This document shows positions 9,494 to 17,215 of a DNA stretch of 63,647 nucleotides, in pieces. The notes below the pieces were generated by a model. The model was not told the origin of the DNA. It searched no databases and saw nothing but the letters and a program-made list of their open reading frames with translations. Source of the stretch: Bacteroidota bacterium (lineage in GTDB: Bacteria > Bacteroidota > Bacteroidia > B-17B0 > Aurantibacillaceae); NCBI GenBank assembly GCA_003153315.1, contig PLYA01000055.1, positions 36,866-100,512 of the forward strand. The letters run 5' to 3'. Made by a program: the position numbers and the translations under genes. The number at the start of each line of letters is the position of its first letter. The first letter of the stretch is position 1.

Positions 9494-10439
9494 GGACTTG
9501 CAGATTATTTGTTGGGGTGGTTTTTGTCATCAATTCCATAAAACAATCTTCTATATTGGCTGATATGGGCTGCACATCAATATTGGTATGCCCTTTTTCT
9601 TTTAAGAAGTTTAGGATAGTTTCTTTTGTTATGGTATTATCTCTTACGGATAAGTGATGTACATCCCCAAAAGAGAAGCAACTTAAAGTTGAATCAAAGG
9701 TTCTTAAATCAACAAGCGATTTAAACATATCGCTACTTTTTATTGCCCACAAAGCTCGCTTGTAATTATGCTTTATCTCTTCGGGAGTATCAATCACAAG
9801 AATTTTTCCACCTTGTATTAACGCTATACGGTCACAAAGATTTGCTTCATCCATATAAGGCGTAGAAACCAAGATGGTAATACCCTGTTTTTTTAATCTT
9901 TGCAGCATTTCCCAAAACTCTCTGCGTGAAATAGCATCAACACCTGTAGTGGGTTCATCTAAAAACAATACACTGGGTTTATGAACCAATGCACAACAAA
10001 GTGCCAGCTTTTGTTTCATACCGCCTGATAATTTTCCAGCACGCCTTGTTTTAAAAGGTTCTATCTGAACATAAATCTCCTTTATCAAGTTATAATTCTC
10101 TGCAACTGTGGTCTTAAATGCAGTAGCAAAAAAATTTAGGTTTTCTTCTACCGATAAATCCTGATAAAGTGAAAATCTCCCCGGCATATACCCTATAGAG
10201 TTTCGTATAATTTTATAATCTTTTACCACATCATGCCCATCTATTGACGCAGTGCCGCTATCAGCCAGTAACAAGGTTGTAAGAACTCGTATAAGTGTTG
10301 TTTTTCCTGCCCCATCCGGGCCAATCAAACCGAATATTTCACCCTTGTCTACACTAAATGATATATCACTTACACCTACTTGAATCTTCTTATCGTTCTT
10401 ATAGGTTTTGTTAATATGATCTACAACAATGACCGCCAT
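9486..10439 (-). CDS. ABC transporter ATP-binding protein (YbhF-like half)
   Basis: A 317-residue ABC ATPase with Walker A GPDGAGKTT (about 39-47), Q-loop GYMPGRFSLYQDLSV, signature KLSGGMKQKLALCCAL and Walker B VLFLDEPTTGVDA. A C-terminal extension of about 80 residues (from about 230) is typical of the DrrA/YbhF class. It lies 2 bp after the adaptor gene and overlaps the next ATPase gene by 8 bp. Confidence 0.92.
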   Translation of the reverse strand: MAVIVVDHINKTYKNDKKIQVGVSDISFSVDKGEIFGLIGPDGAGKTTLIRVLTTLLLADSGTASIDGHDVVKDYKIIRNSIGYMPGRFSLYQDLSVEENLNFFATAFKTTVAENYNLIKEIYVQIEPFKTRRAGKLSGGMKQKLALCCALVHKPSVLFLDEPTTGVDAISRREFWEMLQRLKKQGITILVSTPYMDEANLCDRIALIQGGKILVIDTPEEIKHNYKRALWAIKSSDMFKSLVDLRTFDSTLSCFSFGDVHHLSVRDNTITKETILNFLKEKGHTNIDVQPISANIEDCFMELMTKTTPTNNLQVHV

Positions 10440-10441
10440 GT

Positions 10442-11350
10442 TTATTGGAATTTTACTTCGCCGTACATGCCTATTTTTATAAAGCCATCGTTTTTCACTT
10501 TTATTTTAACAGCATAAACCAAGTTAGCCCGCTCATCTTTTGTCTGAATTGTTTTAGGAGTAAATTCTGATTTATCAGATATCCACCTGATGATGCCATT
10601 ATATTCTGAATAATTCTTAGCTCCTTTATCTACAAATACTTTCACAGTCTGTCCCAGTTTAATAAGCGAAAGCTGGTCATCTGTAACGTAAGCACGTAAA
10701 GTCATAGTATCTAAATTGGCTATTTTATAAAGGGCTTTTCCATTCATAGTCATTTCATCCTGCAAAGCGTATTTGGTAAGCACAACTCCGTCAATTGGGT
10801 TTATTATTTTGCATTTGCGCAATTGGTCTTCCAGTAATTTTATCTGATAGCCAATCGGACTGATTTCGCTTCTTATACTCCTTGTTGTGGTGTTTAAGGT
10901 AGAAGATTCTGCGACATACTGCCTTTTAAGTAATGCCACCTGCGCATTCCAATCATCCAAATCTTTTGTTCTTATGGCATCTTCAGATACCAACTTTGCC
11001 GTTCTATTTTGCTCAAATTCAGCTTTCTTTAGTTGTTCTTTTATTACTTGCAATTGTGGCGTAATTTCAGGTTGCTTGGCAAGTGTTGCTGTTACCTCTG
11101 CTTCCATCTGTTTTTTCTGCAAATAAGTTGTAATACTATCCACATAACCCATTTGTTGACCTGCACGTAGTCGTTGCCCTTCTTCTAATACAAACCTCAT
11201 GAGTTTGCCATTTGCTTCAGCAGAAACAATTACTTCATCCACTTCAAAATTACCGGAAGCATCAAATTGATATCTGTTTCTGTTGCAACTTGTTATTACG
11301 ATTACTATAACTATCAACAAATATTTGAAATGGCAAATACTTTTTTTCAT
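10442..11350 (-). CDS. HlyD/YbhG-like efflux adaptor lipoprotein
   Basis: A membrane-fusion adaptor of 302 residues from the ATG at 11350; an in-frame TTG lies three codons upstream. The N-terminus is a hydrophobic stretch ending in VITSC, a lipobox-like site. A lipoyl half (VSAEANGKLMRFVLEEGQRL), an alpha-hairpin with coiled-coil heptads (about 75-165) and the second half (NPIDGVVLTKYALQDEMT) follow. It heads the operon with two ATPases and two ABC-2 permeases, giving a YbhGFSR-type exporter. No TolC gene is in this operon; the one at 4036 could be shared. Confidence 0.88.
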   Translation of the reverse strand: MKKSICHFKYLLIVIVIVITSCNRNRYQFDASGNFEVDEVIVSAEANGKLMRFVLEEGQRLRAGQQMGYVDSITTYLQKKQMEAEVTATLAKQPEITPQLQVIKEQLKKAEFEQNRTAKLVSEDAIRTKDLDDWNAQVALLKRQYVAESSTLNTTTRSIRSEISPIGYQIKLLEDQLRKCKIINPIDGVVLTKYALQDEMTMNGKALYKIANLDTMTLRAYVTDDQLSLIKLGQTVKVFVDKGAKNYSEYNGIIRWISDKSEFTPKTIQTKDERANLVYAVKIKVKNDGFIKIGMYGEVKFQ

Positions 11351-11397
11351 AAATTTCAAATCTTATTATTTATAATGATTGTGACTATACTACTCGC

Positions 11398-11462
11398 AAA
11401 GTAATAAGTAAGAAATTCACCCTTTAATGATAAATATCAGCCCGATTAATGATAGCAATCAT
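11398..11462 (-). promoter_or_regulatory. Paired CRP/FNR-like boxes and -7 element of the ybhG-like operon
   Basis: Boxes ATGATAAATATCAG (11427-11440) and ATGATAGCAATCAT (11449-11462) match TGAT-N4-ATCA, with centres 22 bp apart. TTACTTTG on the minus strand (11405-11398) is a -7-like element. A start near 11392 puts the proximal box about 41.5 bp upstream. The arrangement copies that before the tolC-mac operon. Confidence 0.6.
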
Positions 11463-11543
11463 TAAGAACTAATGCAGTACTTTCTCTTTATTGCGACAAT
11501 ATTTTTCTTTATTCCTCTTTCTTCAAAATTATAGCATTTTTAT

Positions 11544-11557
11544 TTGATATATATCAG
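11544..11557 (+). promoter_or_regulatory. CRP/FNR-like box upstream of ccoI
   Basis: TTGATATATATCAG matches TTGAT-N4-ATCAA with one mismatch, 64 bp before the ccoI start. I found no convincing TAnnTTTG element at the expected distance. FNR control of the cbb3 assembly ATPase would be in line with other bacteria. Confidence 0.55.
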
Positions 11558-11620
11558 TTATTTATATGAGACAAATCATGCTTATTATTTTACCTGCATG
11601 CTAATTTTAATCCTCAGTTT

Positions 11621-14029
11621 ATGCCTGCTGCCGCAAAAATAAAAAGTAAAACAAGCTGTTACCATTGTGGCGAAGATTGTGCGGATGATGCCATTCTTGT
11701 TCAGGATAAACACTTTTGTTGCACGGGTTGCAAAACGGTTTATGAAATACTCAATCAAAATAACCTTTGTCAGTATTATGATATTACGCAGGCTCCCGGT
11801 ATTACCCAAAGAACCAAGATACGCGAGGGTAAGTTTGCTTTTTTAGATGATAAAACAGTAGAAGCCAAGTTGATTCATTTCTCAGATGAGAAACAAAAAC
11901 ATGTGCTTTTCTATTTACCTCAAATGCATTGCAGTTCTTGTATTTGGTTACTTGAACATTTGAATAAACTGGATGCAGGTATCATAAAATCTCAGGTTAA
12001 TTTTTTAAAGAAGGAAGTAAGCATTGTATATAACACCGATACTGTTTCTTTACGCAAGGTGGCTGAACTACTTACTACCATTGGTTATGAACCACACATC
12101 AGCCTGCATGATATAGCTGATAAAAAAATACGCAAGTACGATAAGAAGCGTATTTACAAAATAGGTATTGCCGGTTTTTGTTTTGGCAATATCATGATGT
12201 TAAGCTTCCCCGAATACTTTGGCTTAAACAATATTCAGGAAAAAAGTTTGAGAGAATACTTTAGTTATTTCAACCTGTTTCTTTCTTTACCTGTTTTCTT
12301 TTATTGTGCTTCCGGTTTCTTTGTGTCTTCATGGAAAAGCCTGCAACAAAAGTTTCTCAATATAGATGCTCCCATTGCCTTGGCCATTGTCATTACGTTT
12401 GGCAGAAGTGTATATGAAATAGTTAGCGGCACAGGTGCGGGTTATTTAGATTCTATGTCGGGCATAGTGTTCTTTATGCTGATAGGGAGATTCTTTCAGG
12501 ATAGAACCTACCAAACCCTTTCATTCGACAGAGACTATACTTCTTACTTCCCGCTTGGCGTAACTATATTACATGAAGATGGTTCGGAAGACCAGATACC
12601 CATCTCCAAATTAAAGGTAGGACAACGTATTAAAATTCATAGCGGAGAAATTGTACCTGCCGATGCCATTTTGTTTTTAGGCAAGGCGCATATTGATTAT
12701 AGTTTTGTTACCGGCGAATCCCTTCCTATTGAGAAGAGTATAGGCGAAATTATTTATGCGGGCGGCAAGCAAACAGCAGGCGCTATAGAGTTGGAAGTAG
12801 TTAAAGAAGTATCTCAAAGCTATTTAACCCAGTTGTGGGATAATGATGCCTTTAAAGAAAATGCAGACGAGAAAAGCGTTTCCTTCATCCATCAGGTAAG
12901 CCGGTATTTTACCTATGCCTTGTTTAGCGTGGCTATTGTTTCCGCAGTTTATTGGCAGTTGCATAATCCTGCTAAAACATGGAATGCCATTACGTCTATC
13001 TTAATAGTGGCTTGTCCTTGTGCCTTGTTGTTATCTGCCACGTTTACCAATGGCAATATGTTGCGCATGCTGCAAAAGGCAGGTTTTTATGCACGCAATG
13101 CCAATGTTATAGAACGCATGGCCATGGCTATTTCGGTAGTGTTTGATAAAACCGGAACCATTACCCAGCAAAAAGAAGCCGATATAAGCTATAATGGTTC
13201 TGAATTAAGTAAAGAAGAAGAGCAACTGGTTCGCTCGCTGGCTGCGCAATCTAACCACCCTTTAAGTAAAGCCATTGCCTCTTTTGTGCCATTTAGCAAA
13301 TCTTTATCGGTAAAGCAATATCACGAGCGGAAGGGCTTAGGGGCTGTTGGTTTTATTAATGGCTACCAAGTAAAGTTAGGCTCTGCCGAATACATTACGG
13401 GTAAAAGAAATGCGGTAGAAGCCGACGGAAGCAAGGTTTACATAGCCATTAACGACGATGTGCTGGGTTACTTCTCCATCAAAACAGCTTATAGAAACGG
13501 TTTAGAGAAAATAATTCATCAACTGCGTAACCGGTTTAAACTGGCGCTTATATCAGGCGATAATGATGCCGAGCGCGCCTTGCTTGGCAAATATTTTGGC
13601 AAAGAAAGCGATTTGCGCTTTGAGCAAAAGCCGCAGGATAAACTGGATTATATACAAGCCTCTCAGCAAAAAGGCGAAAAGATTATTATGATAGGCGATG
13701 GACTGAACGATGCCGGAGCCTTAAAACAAAGCAATGTGGGCATTGTAATTACCGATGATATAAACAATTTCTCTCCTGCCAGCGATGCCATTTTAGATGG
13801 CACCAGTTTTATAAAACTACCCGCTATACTGGCCTATTGCCGTAACCAAAAAACCATCATTTACGGCAGCTTTATTATTTCTATACTCTATAACCTGGTT
13901 GGCTTATTTTTTGCCACACAAGGCACTCTGCAACCTGTTATAGCAGCTATACTAATGCCGGTAAGCTCCATCAGCATTGTTTTGTTTACCACAGGCATGA
14001 GCTCTTTACTGGCAAGGAAATTAAAGTAA
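11621..14029 (+). CDS. ccoI: Copper-transporting P1B-type ATPase for cbb3 oxidase assembly (CcoI/FixI)
   Basis: An 802-residue heavy-metal ATPase. The N-terminus carries a Cys-rich domain (CYHCGEDC and CCTGC, residues 13-45), then an HMA-like domain with MHCSSCIWLL near 102. Eight predicted helices include the copper motif ACPCALLLS (about 463). DKTGTIT (about 508), HPLSKA and GDGLNDAGAL (about 691) mark the phosphorylation and nucleotide domains. The extra N-terminal Cys domain is characteristic of CcoI. It supplies copper for the CcoN haem-copper centre. It lies near the cco operon but is separated from it by an accessory insert at 14.0-16.8 kb. Confidence 0.93.
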   Translation: MPAAAKIKSKTSCYHCGEDCADDAILVQDKHFCCTGCKTVYEILNQNNLCQYYDITQAPGITQRTKIREGKFAFLDDKTVEAKLIHFSDEKQKHVLFYLPQMHCSSCIWLLEHLNKLDAGIIKSQVNFLKKEVSIVYNTDTVSLRKVAELLTTIGYEPHISLHDIADKKIRKYDKKRIYKIGIAGFCFGNIMMLSFPEYFGLNNIQEKSLREYFSYFNLFLSLPVFFYCASGFFVSSWKSLQQKFLNIDAPIALAIVITFGRSVYEIVSGTGAGYLDSMSGIVFFMLIGRFFQDRTYQTLSFDRDYTSYFPLGVTILHEDGSEDQIPISKLKVGQRIKIHSGEIVPADAILFLGKAHIDYSFVTGESLPIEKSIGEIIYAGGKQTAGAIELEVVKEVSQSYLTQLWDNDAFKENADEKSVSFIHQVSRYFTYALFSVAIVSAVYWQLHNPAKTWNAITSILIVACPCALLLSATFTNGNMLRMLQKAGFYARNANVIERMAMAISVVFDKTGTITQQKEADISYNGSELSKEEEQLVRSLAAQSNHPLSKAIASFVPFSKSLSVKQYHERKGLGAVGFINGYQVKLGSAEYITGKRNAVEADGSKVYIAINDDVLGYFSIKTAYRNGLEKIIHQLRNRFKLALISGDNDAERALLGKYFGKESDLRFEQKPQDKLDYIQASQQKGEKIIMIGDGLNDAGALKQSNVGIVITDDINNFSPASDAILDGTSFIKLPAILAYCRNQKTIIYGSFIISILYNLVGLFFATQGTLQPVIAAILMPVSSISIVLFTTGMSSLLARKLK

Positions 14030-14031
14030 GT

Positions 14032-14068
14032 TGGGCGTTCCTGCATGCGGGGGGCTGACTTTACGTGC
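14032..14068 (+). repeat. Degenerate REP-like element (partial)
   Basis: GGGCGTTCC followed by GGGGGGCTGACTTTACGT and CTGCA resembles the first part of the elements at 24012-24156 and 28231-28355 (GGGCGTTCC, then GTCGGGCTTTACGTTGCA). The second half is missing. It marks the left edge of the accessory patch between ccoI and the cco operon. Confidence 0.5.
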
Positions 14069-14078
14069 TGCACAAAAA

Positions 14079-15086
14079 CTAGCTATTATGTGCCATTAAC
14101 CAATTTGTTATAGCTAATTTGCCAATTTGCAATATTTCTATACGTGTGATTAATTCCTTTTCCTTGTCTTTTGTTGAGATATCGGAAAATAATAATTCTG
14201 TTTTCAGTTGGCTACCTGTATGCACAATCTTAGAGCGTAATGAATAGTATTTATTAAATTTATTTTTGTTTTTATCTGAGTTTCCAATATACTTTAATAA
14301 ATACTCTCGGAATTTTCTTGCTACACTATACTTCAATTGACCACACTTCTCACATTGCTCTACCGCTAAATCTTTATATTCAAGATTAACCATTGTTTCA
14401 ACTGAAGTGAAAGAAGCTAATAAAGATAAAGTCTTTTTTGATTCTTTCAATTCTATCGCAGAAACGATATAAGATATTGCAGAATCTAATACCCCAATCA
14501 TTGTAGAGTCAAGCGAGAAATAAGCATTTAATATTTCATCAATAGAAGAAGGAAACGTAATGCATTTTTTAGAATAGTAATCTAAATTTGGGTCATCTGT
14601 ATAAAATATCTTATGGTCAATTCTTTCAATTTCTTTTATTTTTTGAGCAGTAAAGTCTGTAATTTTGAGATGATTTGGTAGTTCAGGCCAATGAAAATAA
14701 GGCATGCACCAAATAGATTTCCACGTATTTATTTCTTCTGGCTTAAGGTCTTCGGACAAAACAGGTATTCCCCAACTTCCTATATTATCCTTGTAATTAA
14801 AAAAAACATTGTTTGTAAATGCGGTTAATAAGGAAAGAATTTTATCCTTCTTGCTAATTATTGCTACATATTGTGAATAAGGGTCAAATCCTTCCAATTC
14901 CTCCGGAATAGATTTAAGTTCGCCTTCGGTAGTCCAGTACTCTAATATATTAATAAAGTGTTTTTGTAATTTAGATTTTGGCATATTTTCAAAGTCAGCC
15001 GGAAAAATTTGAAATACATCTTTATATTTATAATATCCTCCAAGTGGAAGTTTTGTAAAAAATATCATCCTATGGAATTTTTTCAT
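14079..15086 (-). CDS. HEPN-like (Apea-type) domain protein of unknown role
   Basis: A 335-residue soluble protein, not recognised as a whole. Its C-terminal part has SLRSKIVHTG (about 281-290), which fits the R-x4-H motif and the 'RS-x2-VH-x-G' signature of Apea-like HEPN domains; many HEPN proteins are RNases in defence or toxin-antitoxin systems. A CxxC (EQCEKCGQLK, about 243) precedes it. The N-terminal 200 residues have no recognised domain. The gene is AT-rich compared with ccoI, has no partner gene, and lies between a REP-like remnant and tandem array B, so it looks acquired. Function in defence is an inference only. Confidence 0.6.
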   Translation of the reverse strand: MKKFHRMIFFTKLPLGGYYKYKDVFQIFPADFENMPKSKLQKHFINILEYWTTEGELKSIPEELEGFDPYSQYVAIISKKDKILSLLTAFTNNVFFNYKDNIGSWGIPVLSEDLKPEEINTWKSIWCMPYFHWPELPNHLKITDFTAQKIKEIERIDHKIFYTDDPNLDYYSKKCITFPSSIDEILNAYFSLDSTMIGVLDSAISYIVSAIELKESKKTLSLLASFTSVETMVNLEYKDLAVEQCEKCGQLKYSVARKFREYLLKYIGNSDKNKNKFNKYYSLRSKIVHTGSQLKTELLFSDISTKDKEKELITRIEILQIGKLAITNWLMAHNS

Positions 15087-15189
15087 GCAAATATTTTTAA
15101 GGTTTGAAGGTAACTATTTTCTTCTCGTTTATTACTTGATACAGTTCAACCCCCACCTCCCCATTTCCGGTACCAACCTTTGCTGTTTT

Positions 15190-15261
15190 TAAAGAAACCT
15201 CTCCGTTTGTGAGAGAAAACTCCCCATTTCCACCAAAAAACACCCTATATAAGTGCCTAAG
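15190..15261 (+). other. Leader-like flank of array B
   Basis: The segment precedes array B and resembles the flank of array A read on the opposite strand: a GAGAGAAA segment, then the identical CCAAAAAACACCCTA (15233-15247), then a short CCTAAGGTAC-type run into the first unit. The region 15087-15189 between the HEPN-like gene and this leader shows nothing else I can name. Confidence 0.7.
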
Positions 15262-15530
15262 GTACATACCTTAGAGTTTAATGTACCTACCTTAGAGTTT
15301 AAAGTACATACCTTAAGATTTAATGTACATACCTTAGAGTTTAATGTGCATACCTTAGGCTTTAAAGTACCTACCTTAGAGTTTAAAGTACATACCTTAG
15401 AACTTAATGTGCATACCTTAGAGTTTAATGTACCTACCTTAGAACTTAATGTGCATACCTTAGGATTTAATGTACATACCTTAGAGTTTAAAGTACATAC
15501 CTTAAAGCCTGATGTGGCTACCTAAGGGCA
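15262..15530 (+). repeat. 21-bp tandem array B
   Basis: Twelve full units of 21 bp start at 15262 and every 21 bp to 15493, plus a decayed unit at 15514. Units open with GTACATACCTTAG or variants (GTGCATACC, GTACCTACC). A near-dyad AAAGTACATACCTT spans unit boundaries; the first boundary is the perfect AAGGTACATACCTT. The top-strand frame stays open because 21 is a multiple of three, giving seven-residue repeats (VHTLEFN type). I do not treat this as a gene. Confidence 0.93.
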
Positions 15531-15613
15531 TGGTGTAGGCTGTTAATTCATTAACAAAGGCAGCTCTTTAGGGTATAAGCTACCCTTTAGCGGGCAACCA
15601 TACCTGCCAATGC

Positions 15614-15745
15614 TTAGGTAAGGGCTGTGTTTATCCTGTAGCAGGCGGTGTGGTGGTAGTACCTGTAGTTGGCAGTGGTGTAGGTGTGGTTGTTGGGTGC
15701 GGTGATGCCGATGTGCGCGATATATAGGTAATACTCGCTCTCCAT
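15614..15745 (-). pseudogene. C-terminal remnant of the array-associated orphan family
   Basis: The minus-strand frame encodes 43 residues. It contains IGITAPNNHTY, comparable to VGTTAPTEWTQ in the protein encoded at 24423-25181, followed at once by HTACYRINTA, comparable to YTACYISSTG near that protein's C-terminus. The DNA TGTAGCAGGCGGTGT is identical in both places. The residues between the two blocks and the true C-terminus are missing. It ends about 85 bp from array B, with the same gene-then-array order as at 24.4 kb. Confidence 0.5.
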
Positions 15746-15757
15746 AGGAATACTAAT

Positions 15758-16828
15758 TTAAGGTATTGTAAAGTTAATTTGTGTGGAAACTATTGTTGTT
15801 CCCTTAGCTGCTAAGGTAAATGTAGTTGGAGAAACGGGGTTATTCATCCAATCTCCGGCGTTGAAAGTGCCATTACCATCAGCATCATATACTGCATATA
15901 AGTAATAAGCACCGGGGTGCATATAATTAAACGTATAACTATTATCATTTGCTGATAATATTACATAACGCGAACGGTGCTTTAAATCAACGGTAACACC
16001 ACTAACAAGTGGTTGTGTTGTAATAACCAAAAAGGTTTCTTTACCTGCAGTCGGTGCGTAACCAGATGCGTATGAATAATTAACGGTTGTTTGTCCTAAA
16101 TAGGGCTGCGCAGTCATGGGATAAGGGTCTCCGCCAAGCTGATAATAAATAGCTTCCGTCAAGCCTGTAAAAGTGGGGGAAAAATCCTTTGTCATTGTTT
16201 TTTTAGGGAAACCAAAATTACTTACCGCCGGCATACAAGCCGTAGTATCTTGAAGGGCAGCTAACCATGTCATGTGCAGAGATGTATAGGTTTGCGTATT
16301 TGATTTATTGGTGTACGATTTAATAATCAAACTATCTGATTTAAATACAACTTCTGTATAAGCCCTGCTTTTTCCTTTAATGATTTCAGAAAAACGATAA
16401 TAGGATTGTGTACTTCCTTCTGAAACGCTATCAGCTAAAAAGTAAGCCTCTCTGTCGGAACCATTGAACTGCCCCCCGTTTCTAAAAGCTACTTTGTATT
16501 GATTATTATATAAGGCAATAAAGAAAGACATATTGATGCTGTTTAAGGTATCTAACTCATTTTTTGAAGAGATTTGATTTTCTGATATGGGCCTGAAATC
16601 AACAATCCATTCGGGATAACCACCTAATGGTGTAGTTGATGTTACCGGACCATTCCAAATACCCTTTATTTTGTTCAATAAATTATAGCCCAACACACTT
16701 TGCACCGGCGGCAAATTAGTATTTGTATTGTTTGTATTTGTAGTGGTGTTATTGTTTTGGTTTGATTTGTTCTTACAGCTTGCTATAATAAATAAGCTAA
16801 GTATAAAAGAAAATGCAATTTTTTTCAT
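15758..16828 (-). CDS. Predicted lipoprotein of unknown function
   Basis: A 356-residue protein with a lipoprotein signal (MKKIAFSFILSLFIIASCK, Cys at 18) followed by an Asn/Thr-rich linker of about 25 residues. The rest is a beta-rich exported region with no recognised motif. The C-terminal part (HPGAYYLYAVYDADGNGTF, then AGDW) resembles DUF2141-type beta-sandwich endings, but this is weak. It is a single gene between array B's remnant and the divergent cco operon. Confidence 0.7.
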   Translation of the reverse strand: MKKIAFSFILSLFIIASCKNKSNQNNNTTTNTNNTNTNLPPVQSVLGYNLLNKIKGIWNGPVTSTTPLGGYPEWIVDFRPISENQISSKNELDTLNSINMSFFIALYNNQYKVAFRNGGQFNGSDREAYFLADSVSEGSTQSYYRFSEIIKGKSRAYTEVVFKSDSLIIKSYTNKSNTQTYTSLHMTWLAALQDTTACMPAVSNFGFPKKTMTKDFSPTFTGLTEAIYYQLGGDPYPMTAQPYLGQTTVNYSYASGYAPTAGKETFLVITTQPLVSGVTVDLKHRSRYVILSANDNSYTFNYMHPGAYYLYAVYDADGNGTFNAGDWMNNPVSPTTFTLAAKGTTIVSTQINFTIP

Positions 16829-16951
16829 GATTTAATTTTAAGGTTCAAAAGTAATTAATTTATTAAGCCTTTGTTTGATTTATCTGTTACTGCCAAACGC
16901 ATTTGCAACGCCCAAACACCAACCCATCTTAAATAAACTGAAATAAGCAAC

Positions 16952-17017
16952 TTGATTATTATCATGATTTGGGTTGACTAAAGTCACCACTAATAAGTAT
17001 TGCCAAAAGTAGTTTTG
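16952..17017 (+). promoter_or_regulatory. CRP/FNR-like box and -7 element upstream of ccoS
   Basis: TTGATTATTATCAT (16952-16965) matches TGAT-N4-ATCA. TAGTTTTG (17010-17017) fits the Bacteroidota -7 consensus TAnnTTTG exactly. With a start near 17023 the box centre is about 64 bp upstream, a class I-like position. It would drive the whole cco operon. Confidence 0.6.
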
Positions 17018-17030
17018 TATCGAAAACTAT

Positions 17031-17210
17031 ATGAGCGCAATCTTTATTCTAATAGCCGCCAGTATTACCATTGCCATCGGATTTTTAATTGCATTTATTT
17101 GGTCTGTAAAAGACGGGCAATACGAAGATGATTACACCCCTTCTGTACGTATGCTATTTGATGATGAACTAATAGAACCCACCGAAACAATAAAACCTAA
17201 AAACACATAG
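17031..17210 (+). CDS. ccoS: cbb3-type cytochrome oxidase assembly protein CcoS
   Basis: A 59-residue protein with one N-terminal membrane helix (about 2-27, IFILIAASITIAIGFLIAF) followed by the CcoS-typical WSVKDGQYEDDYTPSVRMLF. CcoS is needed for haem and copper insertion into CcoN. It starts 5 bp-spaced translation with ccoNO downstream and is the first gene of the operon. Confidence 0.93.
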   Translation: MSAIFILIAASITIAIGFLIAFIWSVKDGQYEDDYTPSVRMLFDDELIEPTETIKPKNT

Positions 17211-17215
17211 TAATT

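Noticed and set aside
15253..15525. Open frame of 90 residues across array B (VHTLEFN-type heptads) as a gene
   Set aside because: A 21-bp tandem without an in-frame stop stays open by arithmetic; no independent start signal or codon bias supports coding.
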